From Agelas oroides (taxonomy: Eukaryota > Porifera > Demospongiae > Agelasida > Agelasidae), in NCBI GenBank assembly GCA_949130485.1, contig OX422193.1, positions 331,501-395,500 on the forward strand: a DNA stretch of 64,000 nt, given 5' to 3'. Each line of letters opens with the position of its first letter. Position 1 is the first letter of the stretch. Shown here one piece after another: positions 22,331-35,700 of this stretch. The position numbers were made by a program, and so were the translations under genes. Under the pieces are notes generated by a model. That model saw only the letters and a list, made by a program, of their open reading frames with translations. It was not told the origin of the DNA and did no database searches.

Positions 22331-23807
22331 CTAGATGACTTTTGTAAATAGTCTGATTCCGTGTACTGCAGCCCTTATCGAGTGCTTTATGTGCAGTTTT
22401 CGAGAGTAGTTTGCCGCGCTAAAGCTAAAACATGCACTTTGGTTTGCGGTAACACGCAGTTCTCTCAGCATGGAAGGTGAGCTCACCATATCTAGGGATT
22501 TCTGACAATGTAGGGATGTTCTACCCTTAGAAAAAATGTGTTGCAAGCATCGAACCCCGGCAAATTTGGATGCAGGCTACGAGGCTAGCGCTTACTTGTT
22601 TTATCTCTGTAAATCGTCGCAAACTTTCCGCATACCCAAGAATGGCCTCGTCCCCAGGCCCCACCCGAAAAATCGGGTGGGGCCTGTAATGGTAAAAATG
22701 GACCCCCCAAAATTGGTTCCCCCCGAAACTTATTTTACTGCAAAATATAGACTTTGGACCACCTCCCCAGAGATGAAATAATGTAGACCCTGGAACATAT
22801 TTCACCTGCAAAATTTGGACCAGTGGCGTATGTAGGGGGTTTCTGAGATTTCTGGAAACTACTCAGGCCCGTCAGTTCAGCAGCACACAATGTACTGCAG
22901 TGGCGGATCTAGAGGGGGTTCTGTCACGCCGTGGATGGTCCCCCCGCAAAAACGGTCCCCCCGGACCGTCCGTAGCAGAATAATTGGTCCCCCCGGACCT
23001 AATATCGCAGCCATACCTGGTCCTCCCCTGCCGCGGATGGTCCCACCCTAGGCGTGGTGTTCAGCAAGAGTGTCGAGGCTGACAAGTGGACCAGGAAGGA
23101 CGAGGCTGTCTATGCAGTCAGTCTTAGACTGGGTTTTCAAGGCGAGCTAAACATTGGTACTTAGTGCATCCGTGTATGTTCGAAGCTATGGACTCCAGTG
23201 GCAGTGTCCTTCACGCCTGTACTCACGCAGTATCCCTCGGCAGGTAGTATATAGAGTCTAGAGTAGAGTCTGTACTAAACCAGGAGGATGGTAGAGTGCA
23301 CTGGTGGAAAAGGCATATTATTATCTCGCTGAAAAGAGGTAACCAGCTAACTATACACGAAAAATGACAAGCGCAGCATTCGATTAAGAAACTGTGCGGC
23401 ATCTTTCGACTATTGTCGTAGGCCCTCTGCGATGGTTTTGTGACATGGAGACCAAGTTTGAACTACTTGTGTAAGCTATCTGTGTAGTTCACATTTTGAC
23501 TTGGAATAGTGAAGTAGTGGGGGGGACCAATTGTGGCGAGGGGGGACTGCTTATAGCGCCGTAGATGGTCCTAGGGGGGACCATCTACAGTGCCATGGAT
23601 GGTCCGGGGGGACCGCTTTTGGGGGACCACTTATAGTATGACAGTTCCATGGGTTCCATGGAACCCCCCTTTTCAAGGGCTGCCTTCGCGTGTACTTACT
23701 AAGTCTGCGGAAACGTAACTACGTACACTACGGCCCACACTGGAGATACACAGAAGCCACACTGAAGTATTTGTATCTCTCAGCTCCACAGAGCAACGAC
23801 TGAACGA
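22331..23807. mobile_element. Element-rich stretch with GGTCCCCCC-type terminal repeats
   Basis: No genes. 22921-23644 looks like one element: it starts CTGTCACGCCGTGGATGGTC and ends with TATGACAG. Repeated GGTCCCCCC / GGGGGGACC blocks form the arms. 22640-22700 contains a CGTCCCCAGGCCCCACCCGA hairpin. Confidence 0.5.
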
Positions 23808-24908
23808 GTCTCTACAACCCCTCTCAACCCCTGAAACCTCCTAAAACTTCTAAAACTTCAGAAACCTCTGCAACCCATTCACAACCTCTCTACAACCCCT
23901 CTACAACCCCTGAAACCTCCTAAAACCTCAGAAACCTCAGAAACCTCTGCAACTCATTTACATCTCTACCTCTCTACAACCCCTCTACAACCCCTGAAAC
24001 CTCCTAAAACCTCAGAAACCTCTGCAACTCATTTACATCTCTACCTCTCTACAACCCCTCTACAACCCCTGAAACCTCCTAAAACCTCTAAAACCTCAGA
24101 AACCTCTGCAACTCATTTACATCTCTACAACCCCTCTCAACCCCTGAAACCTCCTAAAACTTCTAAAACTTCAGAAACCTCTGCAACCCATTCACAACCT
24201 CTCTACAACCCGTACATTGTGCAGTTTGCGACGAACGCACGTTTCGAACGCTATACCTGGCTTATTATAGGGACCAGTTTTTAGTGGTTTTCTGCATGGG
24301 TTTTGGGGTAGGTAACTATGAAATGCATGTGCACTGTCATAAGTAGTTGAGTGGTTTCTTTTTATATAGTGTAAAGTTTACAATGTAGTTCAAGTAAAGT
24401 GAGGTTTTAGGAGGTTTCTGAGGCTGTAGAGAGGTTGTGAATGGGTTGCAGAGGTTTTAGAGGTTTCTGAGGTTGTAGAGGGGTTGTAGAGATGTGAATG
24501 AGTTGCAGAGGTTTCTGAGGTTTTAGAGGTTTTAGGAGGTTTCAGGGGTTGTAGAGGGGTTGTAGAGAGGTTGTGAATGGATTGCAGAGGTTTCTGAAGT
24601 TTTAGAAGTTTTAGGAGGTTTCAGGGGTTGAGAGGGGTTGTAGAGATGTAAATGAGTTGCAGAGGTTTCTGAGGTTTCTGAGGTTTTAGGAGGTTTCAGG
24701 GGTTGTAGAGAGGTTGTAGAGAGGTTGTAAATGGGTTGCAGAGGTTTTAGAGGTTTGTGAGGTTTTAGGAGGTTTCAGGGGTTGTAGAGAGGTAAATAGG
24801 TTGCAGAGGTTTTAGAGGTTTCTGAGGTTTAGAAGTTTTAGGAGGTTGTAGAGAGGTTGTGAATGGGTTGCAGAGGTTTTAGAGGTTTGTGAGGTTTTAG
24901 GAGGTTGT
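23808..24908. repeat. Giant inverted minisatellite (two opposed arrays)
   Basis: Left array 23808-24211 is made of ACAACCCCTGAAACCTCCTA / AAACCTCAGAAACCTCTGCA units. Right array 24399-24908 is the same repeat reverse-complemented (TTTTAGGAGGTTTCAGGGGT, GTTGCAGAGG). They are separated by a 187-bp unrelated spacer. Confidence 0.9.
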
Positions 24909-26660
24909 GACAATTTTAATGTAGCGTTCCAGAAAGAAAATACAGAAATAAACTAGCATTTACAGCTGTGACAAATGTATTTGCGAATTAACTTAACACG
25001 AACAACTATGCACAGATCTTTAAACTTCAGCACAAACAACTTCAGAAACTATGCACAGATCACCTGTGTCAGCATAAAACCCGGAAACCTCGAAAACTAC
25101 TAAAACCGGTTGTAGAATAAGTCCTATTTCAAGCCACATATGTCGAACGCTGCGTGGGGCCCTGATTACTCATGAAAAGTAGTCATTCATTTCTCTAGAT
25201 ATGCAACTGTGAACTCCACTAATGTCCTTGATTTTCTGTCGTGTGGATGGCCTATAATGAGAGTGGGTCCAAATATTTTAGAAAAAATGGTTGGGGGGGG
25301 GGGGGGGGGGGAACCAATTTCAGGGGGGTCCAAATTAAACGTGACAGGCCTACCCCCCTCGGGGCCCAGACCCCACCCTGCTCACGCGAGTACGCACGAG
25401 ACAACCCCACCCCACGTGCCACCCCGGGGATCCGTATTTTTGATGAACGTGATGTTAGATTAGCCTCGTTCCCAGGCCCCGCCCAGCTTTCCGTCGCTTA
25501 TTAGTACGGCTTTTCCATACTGCAAGCGACGGAAAGCTGGGCGGGGCCTGGGAACGAGGCTAATGTTAGATTTGTGCTGCGGTTACATGTACAAACCCTT
25601 TGCAAAGTAGCAGCCGGTCTCCCTCGCAGGACGTTAGTGCACCAAGATTCATCATAGAGACGTTACTGATCAACGACCTAAGGCTAAGAACGAGGGATAG
25701 GCTCCCGCACATTATGCTTCATTGCCACCCTATTATGCTATTCCTTTATTCCCGACAATTTTACCAATTATGCTCAGTTATGTTCCCCATTATGCCCAAT
25801 GTGTACACAGCGTTTACGTGACAGTTCTGATCGCGTAGGGGCCTTGAGTCGGTCCAGCAATGAGATGTGGACTCCGTCTCCTTGGGCATACTACCCAAGC
25901 TCTGTTGCAAGAGTCAGACGTTGCGATCCTCGTGCTAGTAGTACCTAGCGTGAGCGGTATATACGTATACTACAGTTACTTTACACGTGGCATTCGGTTC
26001 AAAGGTTAAAAAATTATGTAAGCGCGCGTTGCGCTTACCTATTATGCTCGAAATTGTGCTTATGTTAATAGCTGCCTATTGTGCTCTAAATTATGCCGGC
26101 ATAATGTGCGCATGTCTAACGAGGGATAGCCAGCTACCGCCCGTCGTTTGTGGACCCGTTTTGCAGCAGATAATTTAGCCATAGATAATAGCCTCCTTCA
26201 TTCCAGCAATATAATTGACTGTTTTCCCTCCAGCCTCTTGATATGCCAGTCGATACTGGGCACCGGAAAGCTCAGGCGTACGCCTACCGAACAGGTCCGA
26301 AGGCCACAGCAGTACATCTACCGCTATTGTCAACGGAGCGGCTGTCATCTGAGTCATGCCACCCCTGGCTACGCCATCCTGTTGTCTGCGTGTATTTTCA
26401 TACTTCCAATGTTTGTTCAACATGTGCAGCTAACGTACCACATGAACCCCATCCCTGTCAACCAGTGGTATGTTCATCCGTGTCATGATCACATGACTTT
26501 CAGCCACGCCCCCCTGGTGCTCAGCAATGTGCTACCAGCCATGGTCCTCCAGAACAGTGTAACAAGGTCAAACATTAAGTGTCCATCATCCCACTCCAGT
26601 ATCCCTTATATTTTTCCTTTGCGTCCTGTCCTGTTCGGTCTGGGAAGGGGGGTGGTGAAG
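24909..26660. other. Upstream region of the first 2A-Death gene
   Basis: Contains a poly(G) run (25293-25310) and a perfect long-arm fold-back at 25461-25562 (TAGCCTCGTTCCCAGGCCCC...). 25590-25640 and 26490-26600 are homologous to 48020-48065 and 48185-48300, upstream of the second gene (GCAAAGTAGCAG, ACTTTCAGCCACGCCCC, CCATGGTCCTCCAGAACAG). An open frame from 26148 runs in phase into the 2A leader. The paralogue has a frame break relative to it, so I treat this part as 5' UTR. Confidence 0.55.
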
Positions 26661-26721
26661 ATGGTGATGGTTCTGCTATTACTGTTGAGTGGGGATGTAG
26701 AGATGAACCCAGGACCTGTCG
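26661..26721 (+). other. 2A (ribosome-skipping) leader peptide, copy 1
   Basis: In-frame ATG followed by a short leucine run and SGDVEMNPGP, then VG and a GTGAGT donor. All residues of the D-x-E-x-N-P-G-P consensus are present. By known 2A chemistry, the ribosome would skip the bond between G and the final P, releasing a ~18-residue peptide. Confidence 0.8.
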
Positions 26722-29700
26722 GTGAGTGTATGTAGTGCAAGATTGAAGAAGTGGAAACTGGATACTGAAATTCACCAGTTGGAAGTAGAAATTGTGTGGG
26801 AGTGTATGGAAACAAGGGCTAGTGTATATAGTACAAGGTACCATTATTGTGTCATTTCTGATCTCCCAGGAAACAAGCTGACCTTGGATGACTTTGGTTG
26901 TGTTCTGGCGGAGCTTTTGGATGTGTCTTCACTGTGGTACTTCCTTGGAGTTCAGCTGAAAGTGAGGGTTGGGACACTAGACAGCATCCAAGCACAGTTC
27001 CCTGACCCTAAACGCCAGCTCCTGGAGATGCTCAAGACTTGGTTGACTACCGGTGACAACACTAGCTGGAAGACTCTTACAAATGCTCTCAGGAGTCGAC
27101 TTGTGGAAGCAAGTCAGTTGGCCAGTGTTCTGGAGACAAAGTACTGCCTGGTGGCAGAAAATGAAGTAGTAGCTGCTGAGGGAAATCCTGCAATTATTGT
27201 TCCCTCTCATCCTCCACTGTTTGATCAGATGGTACCCATCCAACAATTGGTAGACGTGCAAGAGAGTAAGTGGAAGACTAAAATTTGAGTTTGCACACCT
27301 CAAGTAGCTACTGAATTGTGGCTCCTTTACTAGCTATACCGTAGTCTCGCGAAAAAGGGCCCACTTACGAAAGAGCGCCCACCCCCCTCTTTGGCAGACT
27401 TGTAAGGTGCTCCGCCCATGGGCCCTTTTTCGCGAGACTACGGTATAACCTTAGGCCCAGCCAATCCGGATTATTACCAAGCGCCTTAGAGCGAGGATCT
27501 GAATCGGGGATCTATTCTCGGGATGTGCGTGTGTACGTACGTACATACATATGTGTCGGTCACGCTTAGGAATGTCAATTTGCGGTATCGCTTAGGAATG
27601 TCAATTTGAGGTCATGCTCAGAATGTCAGTTTGCGCTCACGCCCGATATTGCATTACACGACGATGTCCGGACGTTTCTTGGCAACAGAGGACGGAGAGG
27701 ACGGTGCAGCTGGCCCTTCACAACGTACGTATTTGCGAAGCTAAGTGCATAAATGAGTGCTGAACACAGCTGACTGCTGGTGACTCTGAGAAAAAAAAAG
27801 CAGGGAGAAGTCAGCCCACCGTAGAAGCCAAGAGAGCGGCAGAAAAACAAGAAAGAGTTCAGAAGTAGAAAGCACGTATTGGAGATTCTTCACAAGCCAG
27901 GTATTTAGGCTCACTCTTCACATTGCCGTTGTTTTGTACTGTTCTTTGGACCCCCACTAAAAACGAGGAACGCCTGACACCTGCGCAGCGCGCCCCATCC
28001 GCGCATGGCGCTTGGAGTGGCGTGAGGCTTGCATACTCCTATATACCAGGAGCTTATGAGCGCGAAACTACCATACATTAGTTGGTCCTATCCTCTGCCG
28101 AATTTGGCGCCTCCAAAACGCGCCTTATAAGGTAGCTGCATGTATATGTTTGCACCATAGATAATAGAGACTCGTAACCGGGATTGGAAACGCGGAGCGG
28201 AAGTCGCATGTAACACAATACATTAACACACGGGCACTCCGCGTTGCACAGGAAGTGTTGAATTTTTCACCTTTTGGACGCAGCTGCTACAAGATTCAGA
28301 GACGACCAGAGGGAGAAAGAAGACTGCTTTCCGCACTTGGGTGGTGAATGCGTTGCTGGGAGGTAAGCAAGATGACTGTCTGGGAGGCATAATTTCGTAG
28401 TGTGCATTAATTTGGGTAGCTGTTGTTCAAATACGCGTTTAATGATGTGGTGATTGGGAGTTGAGTGTGGAATGGACATGAATTTTGCTCTTTGTGTACC
28501 TATATTTCCCCTTGAGTAAGTCTTTCTTGGTGTTTGAGCCTTCCCTTAGATTAGTCTGAGTGTGGGCTTTGTGATGATGCCAAGTTTGTGAGCATTCTGC
28601 TCCTCTAAGTTATACTATGCTCAAAGAAAGTGTGAATCTCTGATGTACTGTGGCTCTAGTTTTCCCTCAACTTTCTGTACCTCTCATGGGGCTGTTAAAT
28701 GCCTTAATGGAAAGAATTTGGTGTTTGCATGATCTTCCACCTTTCTGTTATGGACTCAGACCATTGTGATATTTGGGGACACTTGTGATCCTGTGATATA
28801 TTGGAAAGTTTATGATAATATATTATGTTTCCACGGACTCAATGTATGTGGTTTGCAATCGTACAGGATGGGAAGAAAGTTCAGGCTTCACCACAAGAAG
28901 AAGCATTATGACCCAAGTTCTCTTGTAGTATCTATTCCCCTGAGTGCTAGAGAAATTCTTTGGCCTACAGCGACAGCGAGGAAGAGTGAACGAGAACCCT
29001 AACGTGCAGGAGTTCTGTAAGAACACTCAGGCTCTCAGGGTCATAAACTGTTCATGCCTGGGCCCTGTCAAAGGCAACTGCAGGGGAAGCAACAAGAAGG
29101 AGATGACTGCAGCTGACTTGGAGGAGGAGAACCAGCCTCTCAGGAAGAGAAAAGCCACTAGGCCTACAAAGGGAAAACAGTCACTGACACAATAATTCTG
29201 TACATGTATTATTATTAACCAGTGCACTTTGATGACAACAACCATACAAGTCATGAGAACTATAGCCATTACATGTTGTCTTGTGTAGTTAGTTTCCGTC
29301 TGAGGGACTTGGATTTACCAGAGTCATCGCGCTGTCGTGCTTGAACCGCCATCTACCTTCCAGATCAGCTTCACAACCAACAACAGATATCCTTGTTCAA
29401 GTTTATTTACGCTAAATTAGAAAGGCATTCACTTCCGGAGCGCAACGCGGAGTGTAGTGCGAAATATCAGCGTTTCCAATCCCGGTTACGAGTCTCTATT
29501 ATCTATGTTTGCACCTACTTCGTTAAGAAGCCAAGCAGGTGGCTATTGTCACAGCAGGCGGGCTCTTGAGAATTATGAAGCATTATTTGTGCCAAAATTG
29601 CTCAATACGGTATAGACAATACGAAGGCAATGTCTCACACGCAACGCGAACGGTCAATACCATTCGGAAGGCGATTTATATCGTTTGGAAGGCGGTCTAT

Positions 29701-32700
29701 ATCATTTGGAAGGCGGTCTCCACCATTCGGAAGGCAGTCTGTGCCACTCTAGGAGGCTGGCTATGGCTTAGCTAACGAGCGAGCGACGGATGCTGTCCAG
29801 CTTCTGCGGCGCGGAGTTGAACCCGTGACAGGGGCACGGCGCGCGTCCACAGTGGTCACGTGTCCACAATTCAGACCCCGAACGTAGGAACATCGCGTCG
29901 ACTCTCGGTAATGTGTGTACTACTGTTTCAAAAGCAGCAGAGAGAGAAAGTTGAAGAAGAGTGGTCCCCATGTTCTGTGGATGTTGTAGACTAGTGTTTC
30001 ACAGCCATCATCCTGATTTTGTGATGACGATCAGGTATTGGATGATGTTGGAAGGAGCATTGGATTCTTGACTTGTTCCTTGCGAATATCAAATTTGGGG
30101 CGACCTGTTCCTACTCGTTTGGTACATAACTTGTATGGCAGGCCTCCTCCATGCTTTCCTTAATTTCAGATAGTAATCCAATGTATAGTAGCAAAAATCT
30201 GTGAAGTTGATGGCTGTGAAACACTAGCACATCCACAGAACGTGGGGACCACTCCTCTTCAACTTGCTCTTGAAACAGCAGTACACACATTACCAAGAGT
30301 CGCTAACCCCTGGGAAAGTGAGGACGCCATGTTCCTACGTTCGAGGCCTGAATTGTAGACACGTGACCACTGTGGACGCGCGCCGCGCCCCTGCCACACG
30401 TTCAACGCCGCGGAAGGACAGCTCGCTCGTTAGCTAAGCGATAGCCGGCCTCCTAGAGTGGCAAAGACCGCCTTCCAAATGGTGGAGACCGCCTTCCGAA
30501 CGATATAGACCACTTTCCAAAAGATATAAACCGCCTTCCGAACGATATAAATCGTCTTCCGAATGGTATTGACTGTTCGTGTTGCGTGTGAGACATCGCC
30601 TTCGTATTGTCTATACCGTATCGAGCAATTTTGGCACTAATAATGCTTCATAGAGAATCCATAGTAGTCACGGTAGAAACCTCAAAGCTCGTTAGCACGA
30701 GTAGGTTAAAACCCATATAAGGGGGCATATTGAAAAGCAGGAAATGGAAATGAAACGGAAACTGGAAACGGAAACCGGAAACTGGAAACGGAAATGGAAA
30801 CGCAACTTCTTAGCTGTTGTAGTCCTAGCAAGATTTGCACGTTGTCGTACCTAGGGATCCCAGTGCTCTCCCTGCCTCCAGTTTTTGGTTTGCTAGCCTA
30901 GCTAGCCTAGCCTCGTTGCCTTCCCTTCCCTTCGCCTGCCCCAGTTGTAGTGTAATGTGTGATTGTTTAGTATTTCTCACTTGGGTGGTACAAGTCATTG
31001 TTTATGTTCTCAGCTGTATTCTATCTTTGGTGTTCCATACTTAGTAACTAGCTGATTCTGTATAAATATGCCCTGTACATGTCCTGAGATTAATGTTTGA
31101 ATCAGAACACTACACCAGTATTTCTGCATTGGCAAGTATTGGGGGGGGAGGCAATGGTTGGGATGGGCCTATTGTACCCAGGGCCTGGGTATGAAGCCAT
31201 AATTTGCACACTGCAAGCAATCAAAACTGGAAGTAGGTCTAGGAATGAGGCTGCAAGAGTAGGAATGCTGGCCTTGTTCCAAAACGAAGTAGGTTACTCT
31301 CGTTGTCAGATTGCAACTAGTCTCATGCCCACACTGTCTCACATGTGAACCAGACTAGATTGCAACATTGCTTGCCACATGAGTGATAGTCAATCACACT
31401 AAAAGCAGTAATCACAAAGCACAGTACAGGAGTAAAGCAAAGCACATGACTCATAAAGCCAGTCCTACAACCATTGCTAAGCACAATACAAGAGTAATGA
31501 CGAAGCACACTATGAAGAAAACGTTGCACCAGTGATTGGTGCGTTTCATGTTCCCATTTCCGTTTCCAGTTTCCATTTCCAGTTTCCGTTTCATTTCCAT
31601 TTCCTGCTTTTCCATATGCCCCATATGGGCAAGGCGCGTTTTTTTAAAGTGTGATTCGATACAGGATGGGGGTTGCTGGGTTGAACCTGCATGACAAATA
31701 GTCCAGCCCCTCAGCCCCAGAAGCATTAGTAATTAGAAGAAATTCATGAGCTGGCCCTGTAGCTACGATTTTTTGCCAAACATCTGTTTTCATTTTGAAG
31801 GATTTTTTTCATGTTTAATATTCCCAGATTATTCAATCAAGTGCAACCACAACCCCATAATTATAACTTGAATCAGCATGGACAGTTCAGTAGCTGTTTA
31901 GGTGTCCTTACTATGTCGTTGTGATATAGCTTGGAGTACAATTTTCAATGGACGTGAAGCTATATACTCTAACAATGAGTGCTAAATCAGACTGTGCATG
32001 GTATAGCAGCTAGCAATGCCTTACCGTACTGTCAATAGCATTGATTTAATTGCGTATCACCAATGCCCCAGTCAGTGGTCAGTCTGGGAACGAGACTATG
32101 CATGCATCATTATGTGTACATAATTAGAAAATGGCGTCCTACACAATAGACGGCAGCTCAAGTGTGCTGTGAACCCCTCTAATGCAGACACCATGGGACT
32201 ATCGCTTGTGTCCGGAATATGGAGGTGTCTGTACTTCACAGGCTTCTGCTAAATTTCCGGTAGGCGTGGCAATGCATACTCATGCTGTTGAGTGTTATGA
32301 AGCTGCGTTCAAGAGCTCTCCCTTGCTGCATGTACGCTGGCCAGAAAAGGCTTGTACTATTCGTACCAGTGCTATTATGATGTACAGTTGTTGAATCAAG
32401 TGGCGGTGGTGGACAACTTTGTGGTTTATTCCCACTTCGTCAGTTCCCACTTTGTCAATTCCCACTTTGTCAATTCCCACTTTGTCATTTCCCACTTCGT
32501 CAATTCCCACTTCGTCAATTTCCACTTCGTCAATTCCCATTTGGTCAATTCCCACTTTGTTGATTCAATTGACAAAGTGGGAATTTCAAAAAATGTGATA
32601 CTGTCTATATCGACTAGAAATACAACAACCTTGAAAATTCCATAGATCTATATAGATGGTTTCAGCTTCGCAGAGTTTCTCTAAGGCAACAAGGCGGTTT

Positions 32701-35700
32701 TGATCATTTTGCCCAGTGTCCACTAGAAGGAAGTCCTCCTCACGGGCTTTAATTTCCTCTGGGTACATGTAGGCAGGGTGTATAATGCCCTCCTTTTTTC
32801 CAAGTGTCTGTTTGGATCCATACTAAGAAACAGGACACACAAAAAGGTTGCTAAGGATAAGTTACAAGTGTGTATGCACACAGAATTGCACTTACCCATA
32901 GTATTGTGTAGAGGTGCTTGTACAGCGCCTTTTTTCCTCATCTCCTCTCCCCTCCCCATACATTTTCAGTAGATACACCAGGTCATCTGGTGCCCCAGAC
33001 GCAAATCTATCATGGCGTATGGTAGTACGCCATATGTAGGGATGACCCCGAAAAAAAGTGGCGGCCACATTAAAAGTGCATAAATGACATGCTCGAAATG
33101 TCTACGTTAGATTAGTCAAAGGCCTCAATGAGCCATATCAGGCATTATCGAGTGCTTCCATAAGCAACGGGACCGTCAACTTTGCTGGAGAGCATCGCTA
33201 AAGTACCAGACCGGCAAGTCGCCAAAACGGGCAAATCGTCTATCTTCTGACTTTCTGACTAGCTACCTTCCAACACGACAGCAAGATAACTGCTACAGCT
33301 ATTACAACAACTCAAACGCGAAAGAACAGCATAAATCGCTGGGTATTGCACTCACTACTTATCGTTATCGTAGAACTCGAACTATTCTTCAGTGATTTTC
33401 AAGCACTCCGATGTTAATGCTCAGTGCTATACGCCATTTTACTAGAATATCATTATTCATAGCAAGTACGCCCCCCGGAAGCTCGACTGAGCACCAGCTT
33501 CCCGTCGCTTGCCGTACTGCAAGCGACGGGAAGCTGGGCTAGGGCCTGGGAACGAGGCTACGTGTTGACCGTGAAAGATGAACTTTGGACAGCAGCAGCC
33601 CATGTCAGGTGTATAGTATGACGCAAAACATAGAGAGGGGATGTGTATGTTTCCAGGAGAAGTGTTATAAGGTATATATTGCTAGAGCTGCTGTAAATGA
33701 AAGTGTATGTGAGGACTCACACACTGAGCATGCTCATGTAGTTTGGAAGTGCAGCAGTTTCGACTTCCATTAGACCGTAGCTGAAGTCATTTTGTAATCT
33801 TGTCAGTTGCTAGTCATATAACCCACCTATATACGAGGTGTACTTGATGGTTAATTAAAACACCAGCTGGTACTTGCCAGCTATAGTGTTTTAACCATCA
33901 AGTAGTTTGTATCTAGGTGCATGGGTTATATGACTTAGAACACTATAGCCATTGATATTCAATTTTTATTTTCAACTTCACATTTCTTGTTATAGTCATT
34001 TACAACTGTACACATACAATGTTTACTTCGAGTTGATGGTAGCATTTTGGCTGGTGTCTTCTTAACATCCTCCTTTTGTGTTGGGCCTGAGTCTTCATAT
34101 TCCTCCAATGCAGCAAGTAACAGCCTATTGATAGCTTGGTATTCGAACTGCTCTAGTGCAGCTAGTAGCACTGAGTCAACAGTGCATGGCTTCATTCAAA
34201 AACTTCCGCACTAGAGGAGGCGGCCACAGAAACTGGCGGTTGTTCAGCTCCATTGATCACTATGCTGTGGTTTCAAACCGATTTAGACTATAGCTACTCA
34301 CCATCAAACTGTTCCTGTAATGGGGTCTTATGACTCAATACTCTGTGGTGACAGTCTATGGAGAGTTTCTTGGTGAACCCATTAGCAGTCCACATGAAGT
34401 GAGCTCGGGAATTACAAGCTCGTGTGCAAAGCCTCATTAAACCCATGTGCTTTATGTGGCTTTGCTTGGGCTTCTAAACCCTGCAGATAAAGGAGTTTGA
34501 TGTTTGGATTTACAATTTCACTTAGAAGCGTTTGAATTTATGACGACTCTTAGTTCTTTGCGAACAAAAAGTTCTATACTATTATACTGTACACAGCATG
34601 CTCGTCCTACCCTCCAACGTCTCTTCTTTCTTACCATTCCTAAAAAAAAAAATAGCAGGAACAAGTCACAAAAAAGTTTTCTGAATGAAAACAAGCGCAT
34701 GTAGGGATGGAACCCTCTAAAACCAACCAAACTAGATGGGAATGACACCACAATACTTATTCACACCATCCCTACATCTTGTGCCATTTTGCCAACTATG
34801 CACACCACAAACCTCTCTACATGCACTTAGCCTATTCCCACCCACTAAATGAACACTGCATGTGCTCAGCACTGCTCACTCCACAGCCTTCTACATAAAA
34901 GACAATCCATATCTGCCATGTTCACCAGCAATAAAATTTCACATAACTAACTCCAACATACCTCTCTACTCTCTACATATTCCCACCCACTAAATGAACA
35001 CTGTGCTCAGCACTGCTCACTCCACAGCCTTCTACATAAAAGACAATCCATATCTGCCATGTTCAGCAGCAATAAAATTTCACATAACTTATATACTCTA
35101 TACAGACCCAGCTCATGCACTCCACAGTTTCTACATTCAAGACAGAACATATCTGCCATGCTCAGTATAGCAACTACATAATATGATTGCAGCCATCCAC
35201 AACGTAACTCACTCCCCATGCACATCAATATGCACTCCACACCCAGCACTACCTATACCACACTGCCTTCCACAACTTTCCTATATGCACACAACTAACA
35301 AACACAAAGCATAGTTGGCAAAATGGCACAAGATGTAGGGATGGTGTGAATAAGTATTGTGGTGTCATTCCCATCTAGTTTGGTTGGTTTTTGAGGGTTC
35401 CATCCCTACATGCGCTTGTTTTCATTCAGAAAACTTTTTTGTGACTTGTGTACATACAACAAATGTTAATCTTGACTAAACAGATCTAACAACCTCAAAA
35501 CAACATAATAATTGGGGCGAGCCTGAGCGAGCCCCACATAGACGGTACAACTGGGCGATTTCATATATGTATTATCGTTATCGTACGACCGTCACCCGCG
35601 CGCCGCGCTTGGTCGCACGAAGTATGTAGGGCTTCGCATTCGCATACATGGCTTCCGTGACCGCAAGAGAATCACCCGCGCGCCGCGCTTGGTCGCATGA

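Noticed and set aside
23808..24908. CRISPR-like array
   Set aside because: Repeats are contiguous without unique spacers and the context is an animal genome.
26148..26660. In-frame extension upstream of the first 2A leader, which would make a 170-residue N-terminus
   Set aside because: The paralogue has related DNA but in a broken frame, and both genes have an ATG just before the leucine run. Treated as 5' UTR, though not excluded.
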